Shown here: piece after piece, positions 40,121-51,979 of the stretch
How the letters are laid out: each line of letters opens with the position of its first letter
Position numbering within the stretch: position 1 is the first letter of the stretch
DNA from: Mycoemilia scoparia
Taxonomy: Eukaryota > Kickxellomycota > Kickxellomycetes > Kickxellales > Kickxellaceae
NCBI GenBank assembly: GCA_027575805.1
Contig: JANBPU010000100.1
Span: 1-53,745, forward strand
Direction of reading: 5' to 3'
Length of the DNA stretch: 53,745 nucleotides
Notes under the pieces: model-generated
The model's input: only the letters and a program-made list of their open reading frames with translations
Database searches by the model: none
What the model was told of the DNA's origin: nothing
Position numbers and translations under genes: made by a program

Positions 40121-40786
40121 CTATAAATAAGCATTCACCTGCTCGAGAGTTTGATCAATAGCGTCACAAAAACTCAACACCTGGTCAATAATTGCCCGAG
40201 CATCGGTTTGGACCGTAGAAGTGCCCTGCTCAATATTTTCCAACTGAGCCGAATAGTCATTAACTGAGCTCCTGACCGACTCCAGCATACTGGCCAGCCT
40301 TTCGTGCTCATCGACTACATCGTCATGGACCATAGCCTGGGCATCGCTGACTAACGTTTGGGCGTCTCTTAGGGTATCTTCCAATACGGATTGTAATTCA
40401 TAGGCTTGGGACTGGATCATGTCGACTTCGCGTTGAGATGAGAAATCGAACGCCTCGGCTTCAGTGCTAAGCATCATGATGTTCGGGAGGCTTAGATGAG
40501 ATATTGAGGATGGCGGCAGTGGGTGCTGATTTGATAATGTGGCTTGGCTATTGTTCCCAATATTAGTGGTGGCAGTCTGGTGGGACGCGGATGGTGGTGG
40601 CGCAGACGAGTCTGAATCGGTACTGGTTGCAGTTGAAGGAAGATTAGGAAGAGATCGGCAGCGATTACGGCGGTTTTCGGTATGCAACTGGTGTGGCGAT
40701 GATGATGGCGATGATGATGATGCCGAGGACAAGGGCTGGTGATGATGAAACGGCGAGCTACTGCCTATATTATTTTTGTTGGCGAT
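40121..40786 (-). CDS. Coiled-coil protein, last exon only
   Basis: An open frame of 221 codons with no ATG at its 5' side. The supplied start is a TTG, and the frame stays open to about 40793. An acceptor-like CAAG at 40787-40790, in phase 0, suggests this is a last exon whose first exon lies upstream; I could not place it. The first ~80 residues are Ser/Pro/His/Asn-rich. From about residue 105, with a possible internal start at MMLSTEAEAFDFSS, the protein is a long helix of heptad type: VDMIQSQAYELQSVLEDTLR, DEHERLASMLESVRSSVNDY, AIIDQVLSFCDAIDQTLEQV. Length and form recall small BLOC-1/SNARE-adaptor subunits, but no specific motif supports naming it. Confidence 0.55.
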   Translation of the reverse strand: MANKNNIGSSSPFHHHQPLSSASSSSPSSSPHQLHTENRRNRCRSLPNLPSTATSTDSDSSAPPPSASHQTATTNIGNNSQATLSNQHPLPPSSISHLSLPNIMMLSTEAEAFDFSSQREVDMIQSQAYELQSVLEDTLRDAQTLVSDAQAMVHDDVVDEHERLASMLESVRSSVNDYSAQLENIEQGTSTVQTDARAIIDQVLSFCDAIDQTLEQVNAYL

Positions 40787-40790
40787 CTTG

Positions 40791-43700
40791 TGTTATTGTT
40801 GTTGCTACTACTATTGTGAAGAGCAGTCGAGTAATTTTGTGGTGTTGAAAGAAATACTATCGTTGATGGTGCCGTGAAAATCAGCGTTATCAGCAGTGTG
40901 GCGGTCGAAGTTGGGATAGACACAAAGGAGTGGGCTTGGATCGCACTGGCGCTAACGGCAATAGTAGGCCAATTGATGAATAGGAAGGCTATAGACGCCG
41001 GTACTGCTACTGCTATGGGCACAAGCTAACAGACAGATAAAATGTGGATAGAAGGGAATTAGCCGGCGTGCTATACTATTAACAGGATAATAAAGAGAGG
41101 GGACAAATTGGTAGGTATGATGATGACGATGACGATGATGATGATGATGATGAGTCTGACAAAGAATATAGAAAATTCGAGAGAGGGGGTCGGTGACGGT
41201 GTTTAAATAGTATTTGAATCCTCGGGCACCTCCTGCAACATCAACCAACTAAACGCTCAGCAATCACTCCAGTGTCTGTCATACACAGGCACTCTCGCAC
41301 GCCCTCTGAGCCTTGGGGTTCTTCTTGATTTGGGTTGTGGTATGGTAATAAAATAAAAAAGATAAAGATGGGCAGTCAGTGAGAGACTGTGTGTCTATAG
41401 TGGTATAATGATTCCTCTAGAGAATAAAAATAGGAAAATGAACAAGAAGTAAAAAATATGTCTCCTGTTGGATACTAAGACACAAACGCATGTGCATGAG
41501 GCAGTGAGGGGGAGGAGCAAGAGAGATTTGGCTGACTGGTAGTAACAGCAGCACCAGCAGAATCAATGAAGCATGGAAAGAGAGGGATGGCTGAGAAGCT
41601 ACCAGGAGGGGCATCTCATGGCCGTGCCGCACAAGGACTTGCAGGCTGGCAAGCTGCAGCCGTAGTTTCAAATAGAGTATGGCAAGCCAACCAAGCATCG
41701 CTCATCGCACACAGACGCTTGCTTGGGTGGTGGCGAAAGAAAATCCTGCCAAGGGGAGGGGGCGTGGTTGCAAAAATAGCACAGCTCTATTTTGGTAGAA
41801 AGAAAGAAAAGGCAAGAGCAAGGTGTATAGTGCAATGGCCAGTGAGGGAGAGGGCGCGGCAGAACCGGTTCAATAGAGCCATAATGGCGAGAAAAGAAAG
41901 AGTGGGCGGTGAACAAGTTTAGAAGGTTATTCTATACATTGAATAAGAAAGAAAATCCATATATAAATAACACCACAGCTAAAAAGATCCAATGACAATG
42001 GCACATATTGAAAACCAGTTTGGGTGAGGGTTTTGAATACAGGGTCTTGCATTATTTCAATAGACAATCGTCGTTTCCCCTCGCTGCTGCCGTCTGCAGT
42101 CTGAGTGTGTGCGAGCAGTGGGCTGGCTTTGTGAGTGAGCGTGTGTGTTTGGGCTGTGGCAACGCCTGAAAGACCACCGCGACCAGGACGAGGGCGGACT
42201 GGCGGTGGACTGACAGACTGACAGTCATCGCGTATCGTAAAACTGTGTGTTTATGCTGCCCCAGCCCCCTGGCCCACGGATATCACAGAAGTCGGGCTGG
42301 TGGTTTGCAGCAAGGCCTTGCTTCGTCTGTGTGCGTGTAAGAACGCGCTCTCGCACTTTCTTTTGTGGTCCCGCCCCATATCAGCCCGCACGCACATATA
42401 TGTACACATCATTGTTAGTAGCTGTGCTTGAAATTAGCAAATGGCCATCAAAGAGCGCACAGCAGTGTTTTTCAGATCTCTGCTCACTCTCTATAACCGC
42501 TGCTGCTGCTGCCGCCAACAAACATGTGAACGTACAGTACAGCCCCCGCCATCGCCAGCACCTCTGGTGAAACGGTCTTTGGGATTGCCTCCTAGTTTGA
42601 CCGAACAAACAGGCTTTCCTACCTGAATCGTTGTCCGATGTTTATTGCTGCTTAGCGAGCACTCCTTCTTTTGTCCCACCAACATGCCCAGTGAGAGATG
42701 TCCCAATGGTTAGCTAATTGGCGGCAATGGCTTGCTGTTGGCTGCTGCTGTTCTGCTACACGCCTTGTTTTAGCCTATGCCACCAATGCAGAGACCACAC
42801 ATATCTCCCTGCCATTTTGCATGTATTGTTTGTAAACCTGCAGCAGCATTGACAAAACACATAGGAAAAGCAGCGTTTGGCTTGCAGTTATCTCTTTTTC
42901 TGCTGCAGCAGTCTTGAATACCTTGGTAGCAGCTATGGTGGTGGGTGCTGCATTGGAACGGTGGTGGTCGATCCTCTGGCTCCTCCTGAGCATGGCTGGA
43001 AGCCCATGCCACTCACCGATTCATCGCGAGTATCGACGCAAAAAGACAATCTCGCAAGAAGGAGCTGTGGTTTTCTCTCTAGCATCCTACTGGATAGGCA
43101 GGCATGGCATGTGGGTGGAATTACTTATTGCCCATGCCCATCCTTTGTATGTGAATGGCTAGTTGAGAAACCCAACCCCAGAGGCAGAGGGTAAAGTGGC
43201 AAAGGCTGTTTCAAGCACACTTTCCACGTTTGGCTAAAGAAGATGGTGTGGTTATTTTTGGACATGGCGATTATATTTCTGGTTGCGACCGAACAGCCTA
43301 TAAGCCATATCCTGTAGATGCATGCAATCAGCCAGCCAGCCAGCCAAGTAAGTAAGCAAGAACAAAAATGGTTTCTTCAGCCATCTGACATTTATCTCTA
43401 TAATTAGAATAATTGAGGCAAAGGCCGCTCTGCTACTTTCCCTATAAATCAAATATTCCAATTTTAGTAGAAAGTCCTGTACCTAAACTAGCTGGCTGGC
43501 TGGCTACTGCACCGGCTTCTATATTTGACTATATTAGCAAATTTGAAACCACTTCAGCCCATTATTAGTTCACAAGGAGGGTGGTGCTACATCAGACTCT
43601 TCTGGCTGCTGCCATTAGAGCTGAGCTTGGGTGGTGGCGCAATTGCTTCATTCATAGTAACGCTCTGCTAAAAAAGACCCCAGCCCAACATCGTAATCTC

Positions 43701-44240
43701 TCGTAGACTGGCTAACAAGAAAAGAAAACAAAGATTGCCGATTAGAAACGATAATAGTCGTAGCGACTATGAGGATGATGATGATGATGATGATGGGGAA
43801 TGATATGGCAGCCTTTGAGTTCACTATCAGTCATTGTAAACGGGAAAATATCCCACAGCCTGTGTTTACATGATAGACACACGTACATATGCTCTACTGG
43901 GCTTGGTGTGTGGTATCTTTATTTTTGTCCTAGCTTTGGCTAACATCCTTGCGTCTTCATAGTGGGGCGGTGCTGATGCTGCCGCTTACTTGGTTGGTGT
44001 TGCAAAGTCCATTAAAAAAGAAAATCCTCTCTCTCCCACCCTTTTCTATACAACAGCAGAGAGGGGGGGGAGGTGGTAGTGAGTTGGAGACCGAGCAAAT
44101 CCATTTGTGCAACAATCACAGCAGCAGCACAAAGTAAATGCTTTCAAATTATTGTGGACAATTTCACAATCTCTCTACTTATTTTACTATAATAAATATA
44201 CAGCACAAACTTAGATAAGAAAAATATATGCAGCTATCAT

Positions 44241-44272
<32 letters not shown>

Positions 44273-47200
44273 CCGACTGTAGCTCATGTAGTGGTCGTCA
44301 TGCAGATGCAGCTCTGGGCAGGAGATTCGAATTAGTTGGCCTATGTTATACGCTGCTCTGTGTTACACCTTCTTATCTCTCCTTCATAGCGCCAGCAGGA
44401 GACATAGTAACGTTTCTAACCTGTTTCTATAGCAGCTACTTTTGCTGTTTCTGCCGCCGATTTTAATATGACCATCATGGTTTTTATTAGCTGATACAAG
44501 TTTGCCAGTAGAAAGAGTAGTGATGTGTAACTCTATTTTGCAATAGCCAACTATTGTGAATCTGGTCTTTATTTTGCATTGTCTTTGCTCTACTTATTTT
44601 TGTTTTTGTACAAGTATTAGTAGTGCTACTGAGCTGCTATGGCAATGGCTTTTTTGGTTAATTGAATATATCTATATAACAGTCTTGGCGGACTAATGTA
44701 GTAGTATAGTATAGTATAGTATAGCTGGCTTACAAATCTATAACCACCAAACTTGAATGATCCCAAATACACGTAAGCACTGATGTCCGAATAGTATTAA
44801 TTAGACTGGATATTATAAAGCAGCAGGTTTAAATTGATCTAATTGACTTGGCAAAAGTCTCTTCTCTCTTATATACAAGGAACAGTCAATCCAATGCCAG
44901 CTTTAGGACCAACCATTTGGTTAGATTTCAGTTGGAATTAAATGTATGGTAAATAGAAATGGGTCCTCCTCATATTTTTGGCTAATCACCAGCCATTTCA
45001 TTAGCAACTACTCCTGGGGGGGGGGGGGCCACACATTTTGCCCAAAGCTCTGTAAACTTCGACCATTTGTATATTGAAACTTTTACCTTTATTGCTAGCA
45101 TGTAAATATATCATACGTGCAAATATTATGCAGGCTATTTACTCCTGCGTGAGAAATATTTCTACATAAATACACATAGACTGTGGCCAGCTGGATTATC
45201 GGTGTTTTCCTGTTTTAAGAACTATTTGATTAGACTGGGTATATATATGTAGTTATTTTTAGATCAAGTTAAATATAGAACACAGGCACACAGTCCATGT
45301 CTTTTATTCACCAGAACAAACAATAATAACAATAGTAATGGTAATAGTAGGTTGGTAGTTGTGGTGGTGGCCCCAACAACTTGGTTTCTGTTCTATATTT
45401 AACTTTGTTATTTTTATCACTTTTAAACAACTATATATATATATATATATATATACACTGAAGGCTGATGTTTTATAAATATAAACAAAACATTGCAATA
45501 TTGGTATATTTTGTTTTGTTGTTGTGACTTCATTATTATTGTTTTTAAAGAATCCTTCTCTTGGTGATCTTTTCTTAACAAACGCAACAAAAATAAAAAT
45601 AAAAATAAACCTTCTTCTTCTACTACTATTACTACTACTATTGATGGGAATCCTGCTACAGTGTACATAATAGAAAGTTTTGGGAGATAATTTTAAACTA
45701 TTTGTAAAATTACATAACATCAAAACATGGATTTATTTATGTGTTTGCCATACGTATAGAAGCATATGTATAATTCCAAATATAAGATTGTGGTGTTGTT
45801 GTTGCTGCTTATGAAATTATTAAGATTTTTACAATAACAATAAAGACAATAGCAGAGATTAGTAATGATGTAGGATTTGGGGTTAGAATATAAAAAAGAT
45901 ATTTACACATACATGTGTATATTTAAATAGAATATTTTTTAATATCAAAGAAATGATATCCCAAGAAGCTATAGCTAGTCAGGGGGTTGTTATTGATAGA
46001 AAATAGTTTGGCGATTTATTTTATAATAGCTATTTAAATTTCTACTACTAATATTACAGTTGTATTTAACAGTTTCCTTACAATTGGTTTTTATAGGACT
46101 ATGCTGTGGTTGGCTGTATCCGTATTCAAAACAAAGAGTGTGAGAATACGAGAGACTATTTTTGAAGGGCGAATGTTTGATAATCAACTGTGATTGCTCC
46201 TTTAATCATTCGCCCTTCAAAAATTATTGCCCATATGTTCCCATGAGTCTCCAAAAAGTCCGTTGCTCTAGTATTGTGTAGCTACTAATCTAATGGTAAA
46301 GTTAGACAAATCTATTTCGTTATTGATGTTAATAATAGATTATTCTGTAATAATATGCCATTTCAGTTTCACTGCCAACAGACAAGTCAGTAATATCTGT
46401 TTATAGAACAAGTGCTTGCACTTTTATCTAATATAGCATATATCTAATGGGATAGAAATTAGGGAGGCTTTGGTCTCTACCACATAAGCATGTACAAATC
46501 CGGCCACAATGTCTCTCTCTCTCTCTCTATTTTGTAGCCTGGTCGCTTGGTCCGGCTAGTCTTTTTTGGTACAAGAGCCCTGTCCATAATTGTCACAATA
46601 ATATAAACATACATATGTCTTTGGTAAGAGTGTTATAAAGGGTAGCGCAATTGTTGTGGTGGCCTCGATTTAGTAAATTCTAAAAAGAAAATTCCTTGAA
46701 ACATCAAATCTTATACTTCATCATCATTATTATTATCCAGTGTCAACGACGACTTATTCAATCCAATTCAGTTCGATTCAATACTAATTGATAAACTTTT
46801 AATAGCTCGAAGACAAGATAATGCTCTGTGGCACAGAGTCTGCATATATTGAATTGATGATTATTGTGTCTGTTTTAGGTAATAGTGCTGCTGTTGCTGC
46901 TGCCGCCCATTTTGGCATTGTGCCAAATGCAGACACAGAAGCAATCGACTAAATTTCTCAATGTCTCGCATCATGGCTAGTTTGTTGGCTGAGGAAAGGG
47001 AGGTATGAGGCGCACATTGAGAGGCTTATATCTGCCCATCTATTCGGTACCAATACAGAAAACACAATGTATGTGACTTTAAAATCCCATTATAATATCA
47101 TTGTTATTATCATATAATCTTATGGAACAGAGACACACACACAAACACACAGCACATATAAAATGCATTACAAAAAAGATTTAAAATGGTTAATGTGGTA

Positions 47201-47287
47201 TCTGTAGTTGTAATAGGAAAAAATATATAATATAATCAGCAACTAAAAATGGAAATATAGGTTTAGACAAAGCCATCGTGTAATTTA
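40791..47287. other. 6.5-kb gene-poor region
   Basis: No convincing coding gene is seen. Open frames are short and of biased composition, and none shows a recognised domain. The first exon of the coiled-coil gene may lie at its left end. Visible items: (GAT)n near 41120-41150 and 43773-43795, (TGTC)n near 44240-44262, a G run near 45016, (TA)n near 45432-45454, a sequence at 44940-44968 shared with 1137-1165, and MITE copy 9. No tRNA, rRNA or CRISPR was found. Confidence 0.55.
46150..46232. mobile_element. MITE copy 9 (short derivative)
   Basis: 83 bp. Left end gagagactatttttgaaggg; right end cccttcaaaaattattgccc. Flanks ATAC/ATAT. The core is shortened to little more than gcgaatgtttgataatcaac and the ataatcattcgc arm, so the whole is nearly a simple hairpin. 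Confidence 0.8.
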
Positions 47288-47339
47288 GGTCATAATCGCT
47301 GGTCACCAAAAGATACCCTTCAAAAATTATGATCCATTT
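47288..47339. mobile_element. 52-bp mini-element 3' of the nucleoporin gene
   Basis: Begins GGTCATAATC and ends AATTATGATCC (inverted). It contains the family signature acccttcaaaaattatgatcc and matches the left half of copy 8 in reverse. It is bracketed by a 10-bp direct repeat GTGTAATTTA (47278-47287 and 47340-47349), longer than the 4-bp duplications of other copies. It lies 48 bp past the nucleoporin stop. Confidence 0.7.
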
Positions 47340-47387
47340 GTGTAATTTAAGAAACGTATTTATGACAACGTGAAAATAATTATATAG

Positions 47388-50300
47388 TTATGAATTATTA
47401 CTGTTGCCACCACCACCACCACCACCAAAGTTAAAGCCAGAACTCGAGTTACCATTATTGCTGAAAAGCAATGAAGAAGAGCCGCTACCAAAAGTTGGTT
47501 TGAATCCTCCGCTACCGCCGCTGCCAAATAGAGAACTTGGCGTGGTTGTAGTAGAATTGGCTCCCTTGGTGCTATCGACGGGTATGGATACTGTCGGCTT
47601 AAACCCTCCAGCGCCTCCGAACCCACCACCAGCGGTGCTTCCAAATGAGGACGGTGGGGCTGTTCCAAATCCTGCTGATGTAGTAGTGGCACCAGGTTTT
47701 GGCTCTTCGCATACATTGCATTTTACTGTTGCTTCTGGAGGGTTAGGCGAATCACACAGTTTACACTTCCATTGGCCTGGCTTTAGTGCAAGCATATTGG
47801 CAAGAGGTGAATTGGCAAATGTAAAGCCAGAAGAGGTAGTAGAGGCATTTCCACTCCCAGATTTGGTAGCTGAAGTTTGTGCCGTGGTTGTGGTAGAGGA
47901 CTCAGACTTGGATCCGGGCTTTGGCTCTTCACAAACAGTGCATTTGGCAGTCGCTTCTGGCGGGTTGGGTGAATCACATAACTTGCACTTCCATTGACCT
48001 GGCTTTAGTGCCAACATGCTGGCAAGTGGTGAGTTGGCAAAAGAAAATCCTGGAGACGAGCCACCCATAGATTCTTTGGCTTTGGATTTTTCTTCTTCTA
48101 CAGATGATGACGACTGAATCTTGGATCCACCAAATGTAAATGAAGGGAGTTTTGATACATCGATCGACATGTTAGTGCCTCCAAGTACATCGATCTGTGA
48201 TACAGCCTTTGATTTGGTGGGGGTCTTGAATCTGAATACTGGCAGTTCTGAGGATGGCATTTTCGAAACGAGATCCTTGAGAGATGAGGCCGTTACCGCA
48301 CTGTTGGTGATATTAGTAGTTTCGGATGTTGTAGGGGGCGCTGCTAGCTCAGAGGTAGTTGACATTAGAGGTATGGTCTTTGCTGAAGATGATGGGGTAG
48401 ATATGTTAGTGGGCTGCGTGGTAAGTTTAAAGATAGATGATGAAATAGGGGGCGCAGCGGCATCATCTTCAGTTTTATTGGAGGAAACGGATGTTTGAGA
48501 AAATGAGAATGGTTTGGACGAGGTGCTTTCGTTAGTAGTAGTTGTCTTTGAGTTTGTGAAAATCGATTCCTTTTGCTTTTCATTAAGTGATACACCACTA
48601 CCACCAGTCGAAGCAGCAGTAGCAGCAGCAGTGGCCGTGGTAGAGGAGGAGGATCCAAATGAAAATGATCCTCCAAACAGGGATCCGCTGCCGTTATTGC
48701 TATTAGTCGAAGATATTTTAGCTTCTTCGATTGTGCTGGATTTAGGTTGAGCCCACGGTGGAAGGTCCTTAGAAATGGCCATGCTGGTGTTTGGCTTTTC
48801 TACACCATCATTAGTGTTATTGTCAAATGATCCAGATGCTTGTTTTTTGGCAGCAAACAAGAGGACATGGGCCGGTGTGACGTGCTTTTTGCTGGCTGGT
48901 TGTTTGGGTGCAGCGGATCCAGTACTCTGAGAATCGGCCTTGGGCTTTTGCTTCGACTTGATTTCCCTGGGTGCTGTACGCTCAAGCATAGACAAAACCG
49001 TGGTATTGCGTCTCTTTTTATAGCTCTCACTACTGCTGCCACCAGATGGGCTGTCGGTGTTATCGTCGGCAAATACCATTGATATTCTTTTATTTCTGGG
49101 CAGTTGTTTTTGTGGGGTGGGCTGAGATCCTAGCTTGACTTTGTAAGGACTAGAAAGCTCGTAGGGATTTACAACAGACTTTGCCGGTGTTCTTTGACTA
49201 CTGCTGGCAGCGCTGCCAACGGGCGGAAGCTCGCTTATAATATCAAGGATCTTCCTTGCAGTTATGCTGCTTTCAGCATTGTCTTCCACGTCGATATGGG
49301 CCGCTGCGACTGCTGGTACCGAGTGGTGAGATCCAGTGTTCGATTCGCTCAAGGTTGGTCTAAGCGAGGATGATGAAATTGTCGAGCTTCGATAGGGTGC
49401 GCTGCGTGAAGTATATCCAGTTCCGTAGTAGGCAGTCGATGCTCTTCGTTTGCGTCTGCGCAATGCGGCAGTCATGAGTGCTGAGGCTGATCTGTTTCGG
49501 GCTGATGCGCCACCACCATTAGTGCCCGGCTCAGAGGATATCCGCAAAGGCTGCGATGGCGTGAACATGGCATGTGATAAGAGTCGCTTGGCTGTGGGGG
49601 AGGGCTCGCTACCAGCACTTAGGGACGATATTGAATGCCGAGGATCGGGCCCAAGAGCATCGCTGCCATTACTAAAACTTCCTCCCTTGTTTGCTGGCGT
49701 GGCTGCTGAAGCTGGCTGGGATGGGATGCGTCTTCTTTTACCCTGGGAGGTGGTTGCTTTGCTAACAAGGTCGGCAAATGTGGCGGGCACATGAGGAACA
49801 CGCATCGACAAGCTACTCAAGGACTTTGAGGGAAGAGGTGGCTTTTGCTGCGATTGGTTAGTGCTGGTGGGCCGCTCGGCATCATTTTCGGTTTCTTCGC
49901 CCTGATCGATTACAGGCGAGGGTCCGAGGTCAGGAAATGATCCAGAGTCCTGCTGGTTGCTCTTGTCTTTTTCCTTTCCCAAGGATCTTAATTTTGACTC
50001 TGATGTGGGCGAAGAAGTGCTTTCGCCGGCGGCAGCAGCAGCAGCAGCAGCAGCAGCTTGCGATTCCCAGAACCAACGATGTTGTCTGACATTGGATTTT
50101 GATACGGATCCTGGTTGGGAAGTCGGGGTTTTTGGAGTCAGCTTGACGGTCGACTTTGGCGAAAGGCCGAACTTGGCACGAGATTTGAGAGCGATCTCAA
50201 ACACAGATGGGGATGCATTTGCGCTTTTTATGGGAGCTGCAGTCTCATGATCATCATCCGAAGCACCATCAGCAACATGGGCGGACGCATTTTGAGGCTC

Positions 50301-50993
50301 TGTGCCTTTCTTTGGGGTCGAAACAGCCTTCTGAGCCTCCTTTTGATCTTGGCCAGCGACATTTTCATCATTACTAGTGTTTGCAGCCTGGCCGCCTTCA
50401 TCGATTTCATCCTGGTCCATCATGTTGGTATTATTATCTTCTTCCATTTCGACTTCCTCTGCGTCGTCGTTTCCATTGGCTTTATCGGCACTATTATCTT
50501 CCTTCTGATCGCTGATAACCTTGGGCTGCGTATCGTTATTATCTTTTTCTGGCTGGGCTTGAGTGTTGGTGGTGGCACGAAGGGAAGCGTCTATTCTTGC
50601 TTGGGCCTTTTCAGCCTTTGCCTTCTCTTTATTAAGTTCCTTTCTAAGTTCTCTAATTTCGTTTTCTTCGGCTTTCCATGGAACCTGGAAGGGGTCGCTG
50701 CCTGGTCCAGCTCTACCAAAATTGTGAAAGAATTTGGATGCTGCTTCGCTGAGGAATCCAAACAAACCACCGCTATTAGCATTTCCTGTGTGAGACAATG
50801 GAGTGGTCTTTGCCAGGCTAATAAATGCTGGCCCATCCGAGATTTGGTTTCCAGATTTTTTGGACTTTGGATTGGGCCTTGAATATGGTGTTTTTTGACT
50901 GCGAGAAATCATTTGTTTAGCTACACGGGCTGGGGTGCTTGGAACTGGCGCGGCACCAGCGGTATGGCGCCCGGTTGTCCTTTGCACGGCCAT
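47388..50993 (-). CDS. Nucleoporin with two RanBP2-type zinc fingers (Nup153-like)
   Basis: A 1201-residue nuclear-pore protein. The N-terminus has basic stretches and an amphipathic helix GGLFGFLSEAASKFFHNFGR (about 75-94), like the membrane-binding helices of basket nucleoporins, then a short coiled coil (107-140). A long Ser/Thr/Pro-rich disordered part follows, with scattered FG, GLFG-like and FSFG sites (GGSLFGGSFSFGSS-type). Near the C-terminus are two almost identical RanBP2-type zinc fingers (about 999-1027 and 1073-1101), each GQWKC-x2-C, ten residues, C-x2-CEEPKPG. In Nup153 and RanBP2 these bind Ran. The end is FG- and Gly-rich. An Ala run and an acidic Asn-rich stretch lie in the first third. 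No intron is needed. The closest named type is animal Nup153; yeast basket nucleoporins lack such fingers. Confidence 0.85.
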   Translation of the reverse strand: MAVQRTTGRHTAGAAPVPSTPARVAKQMISRSQKTPYSRPNPKSKKSGNQISDGPAFISLAKTTPLSHTGNANSGGLFGFLSEAASKFFHNFGRAGPGSDPFQVPWKAEENEIRELRKELNKEKAKAEKAQARIDASLRATTNTQAQPEKDNNDTQPKVISDQKEDNSADKANGNDDAEEVEMEEDNNTNMMDQDEIDEGGQAANTSNDENVAGQDQKEAQKAVSTPKKGTEPQNASAHVADGASDDDHETAAPIKSANASPSVFEIALKSRAKFGLSPKSTVKLTPKTPTSQPGSVSKSNVRQHRWFWESQAAAAAAAAAAGESTSSPTSESKLRSLGKEKDKSNQQDSGSFPDLGPSPVIDQGEETENDAERPTSTNQSQQKPPLPSKSLSSLSMRVPHVPATFADLVSKATTSQGKRRRIPSQPASAATPANKGGSFSNGSDALGPDPRHSISSLSAGSEPSPTAKRLLSHAMFTPSQPLRISSEPGTNGGGASARNRSASALMTAALRRRKRRASTAYYGTGYTSRSAPYRSSTISSSSLRPTLSESNTGSHHSVPAVAAAHIDVEDNAESSITARKILDIISELPPVGSAASSSQRTPAKSVVNPYELSSPYKVKLGSQPTPQKQLPRNKRISMVFADDNTDSPSGGSSSESYKKRRNTTVLSMLERTAPREIKSKQKPKADSQSTGSAAPKQPASKKHVTPAHVLLFAAKKQASGSFDNNTNDGVEKPNTSMAISKDLPPWAQPKSSTIEEAKISSTNSNNGSGSLFGGSFSFGSSSSTTATAAATAASTGGSGVSLNEKQKESIFTNSKTTTTNESTSSKPFSFSQTSVSSNKTEDDAAAPPISSSIFKLTTQPTNISTPSSSAKTIPLMSTTSELAAPPTTSETTNITNSAVTASSLKDLVSKMPSSELPVFRFKTPTKSKAVSQIDVLGGTNMSIDVSKLPSFTFGGSKIQSSSSVEEEKSKAKESMGGSSPGFSFANSPLASMLALKPGQWKCKLCDSPNPPEATAKCTVCEEPKPGSKSESSTTTTAQTSATKSGSGNASTTSSGFTFANSPLANMLALKPGQWKCKLCDSPNPPEATVKCNVCEEPKPGATTTSAGFGTAPPSSFGSTAGGGFGGAGGFKPTVSIPVDSTKGANSTTTTPSSLFGSGGSGGFKPTFGSGSSSLLFSNNGNSSSGFNFGGGGGGGNSNNS

Positions 50994-51979
50994 ATCTCGC
51001 TCTCTGGAGTTAGTTGTTTCTATCTTTTGCTGCTAAAACAAAAGAAGAAATTGTATCGCAGCAGACCTATGAAAAAATATAAATAAAAACAAGGTGGGCC
51101 AGGGGGGTGAGCGAGCTTGTTTGGATTTTTATTTTGTGTCTGTGTTCTCGTGAGCTTTTAATTGATATTTTCATAATTTGATTAGCAAGGCCGCAGGTGA
51201 GTAGTCAAGCATTGATGAGATCGCAAAGAGTTGGCAGCTATGCTGTTATTGAGGTTGAGCTTAGGATTTGAACCTTATTTGATAAAGCTTGCAAAAAAGT
51301 ATTATGTCCGATGCTAAAGAAGTTGGTGGAGACGCCTCTTGCAGCTGGTACATGCCTTTTTCTAAGAAGAAGTATTTGTATTAAACCATAGTAGATACAA
51401 TTGGTTAGCGGCGTATGTGATGGCGATATAGGCATTTTTAACTTTGGGCCTTATGTGTTTCTGTGATATGGGAGGACAGCCTTGTTGTTCAACTTGGGCC
51501 TGGTCTGTAGCTCACGTAGAAGCTTCTTATTATAAATAAATAGGGTATCATAATCAGGGCCTGGTCTGTAGCTCAAAACAAAGCTAAAGAGCCCCGGCTG
51601 TAATCATTGCTAAAATTGGACTCTGGCAAATAAATAATACAAGGGCAATCAAAATCAACCAAGTAACAAACACAGCCAGGCTGCCAAGCACAAAGCCATT
51701 ATTTTGTTTATACACGCAAACCCGACACAAAGCACTATGCGTTCTTGTTTATGTGATGGTTTCCATGCTTTGTTTTATTTCCACTTTTGTCTCTCTGTCT
51801 TTGTAATTTACCTTTTTATACGGCCTAAACCTCTCATTTTCTTTAAATTTCGCAAATCCTCTTTCCGCATAGTGATTCTTCCTCTTTGGATTGGTCAATA
51901 GCCTATAGTTATTAGATATATCCCTTACTTTGCAGCATTTAATTACCATCCTACCTGATAAATTACTTCAATTCTCAAA
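50994..51979. other. Divergent intergenic region
   Basis: Nearly 1 kb between the nucleoporin and RNase-kappa starts. A 19-bp sequence GGGCCTGGTCTGTAGCTCA occurs twice (51496-51514 and 51557-51575). No gene or other element is recognised. Confidence 0.5.
51496..51575 (+). repeat. 19-bp direct repeat, 61-bp spacing
   Basis: Two identical copies of GGGCCTGGTCTGTAGCTCA separated by an AT-rich spacer. They lie between divergent genes. The function is unknown. Confidence 0.7.

Noticed and set aside
42247..43194. Several open frames of 70-107 codons on both strands
   Set aside because: They overlap one another, have biased composition and show no motif. None could be joined by plausible introns into a known protein.
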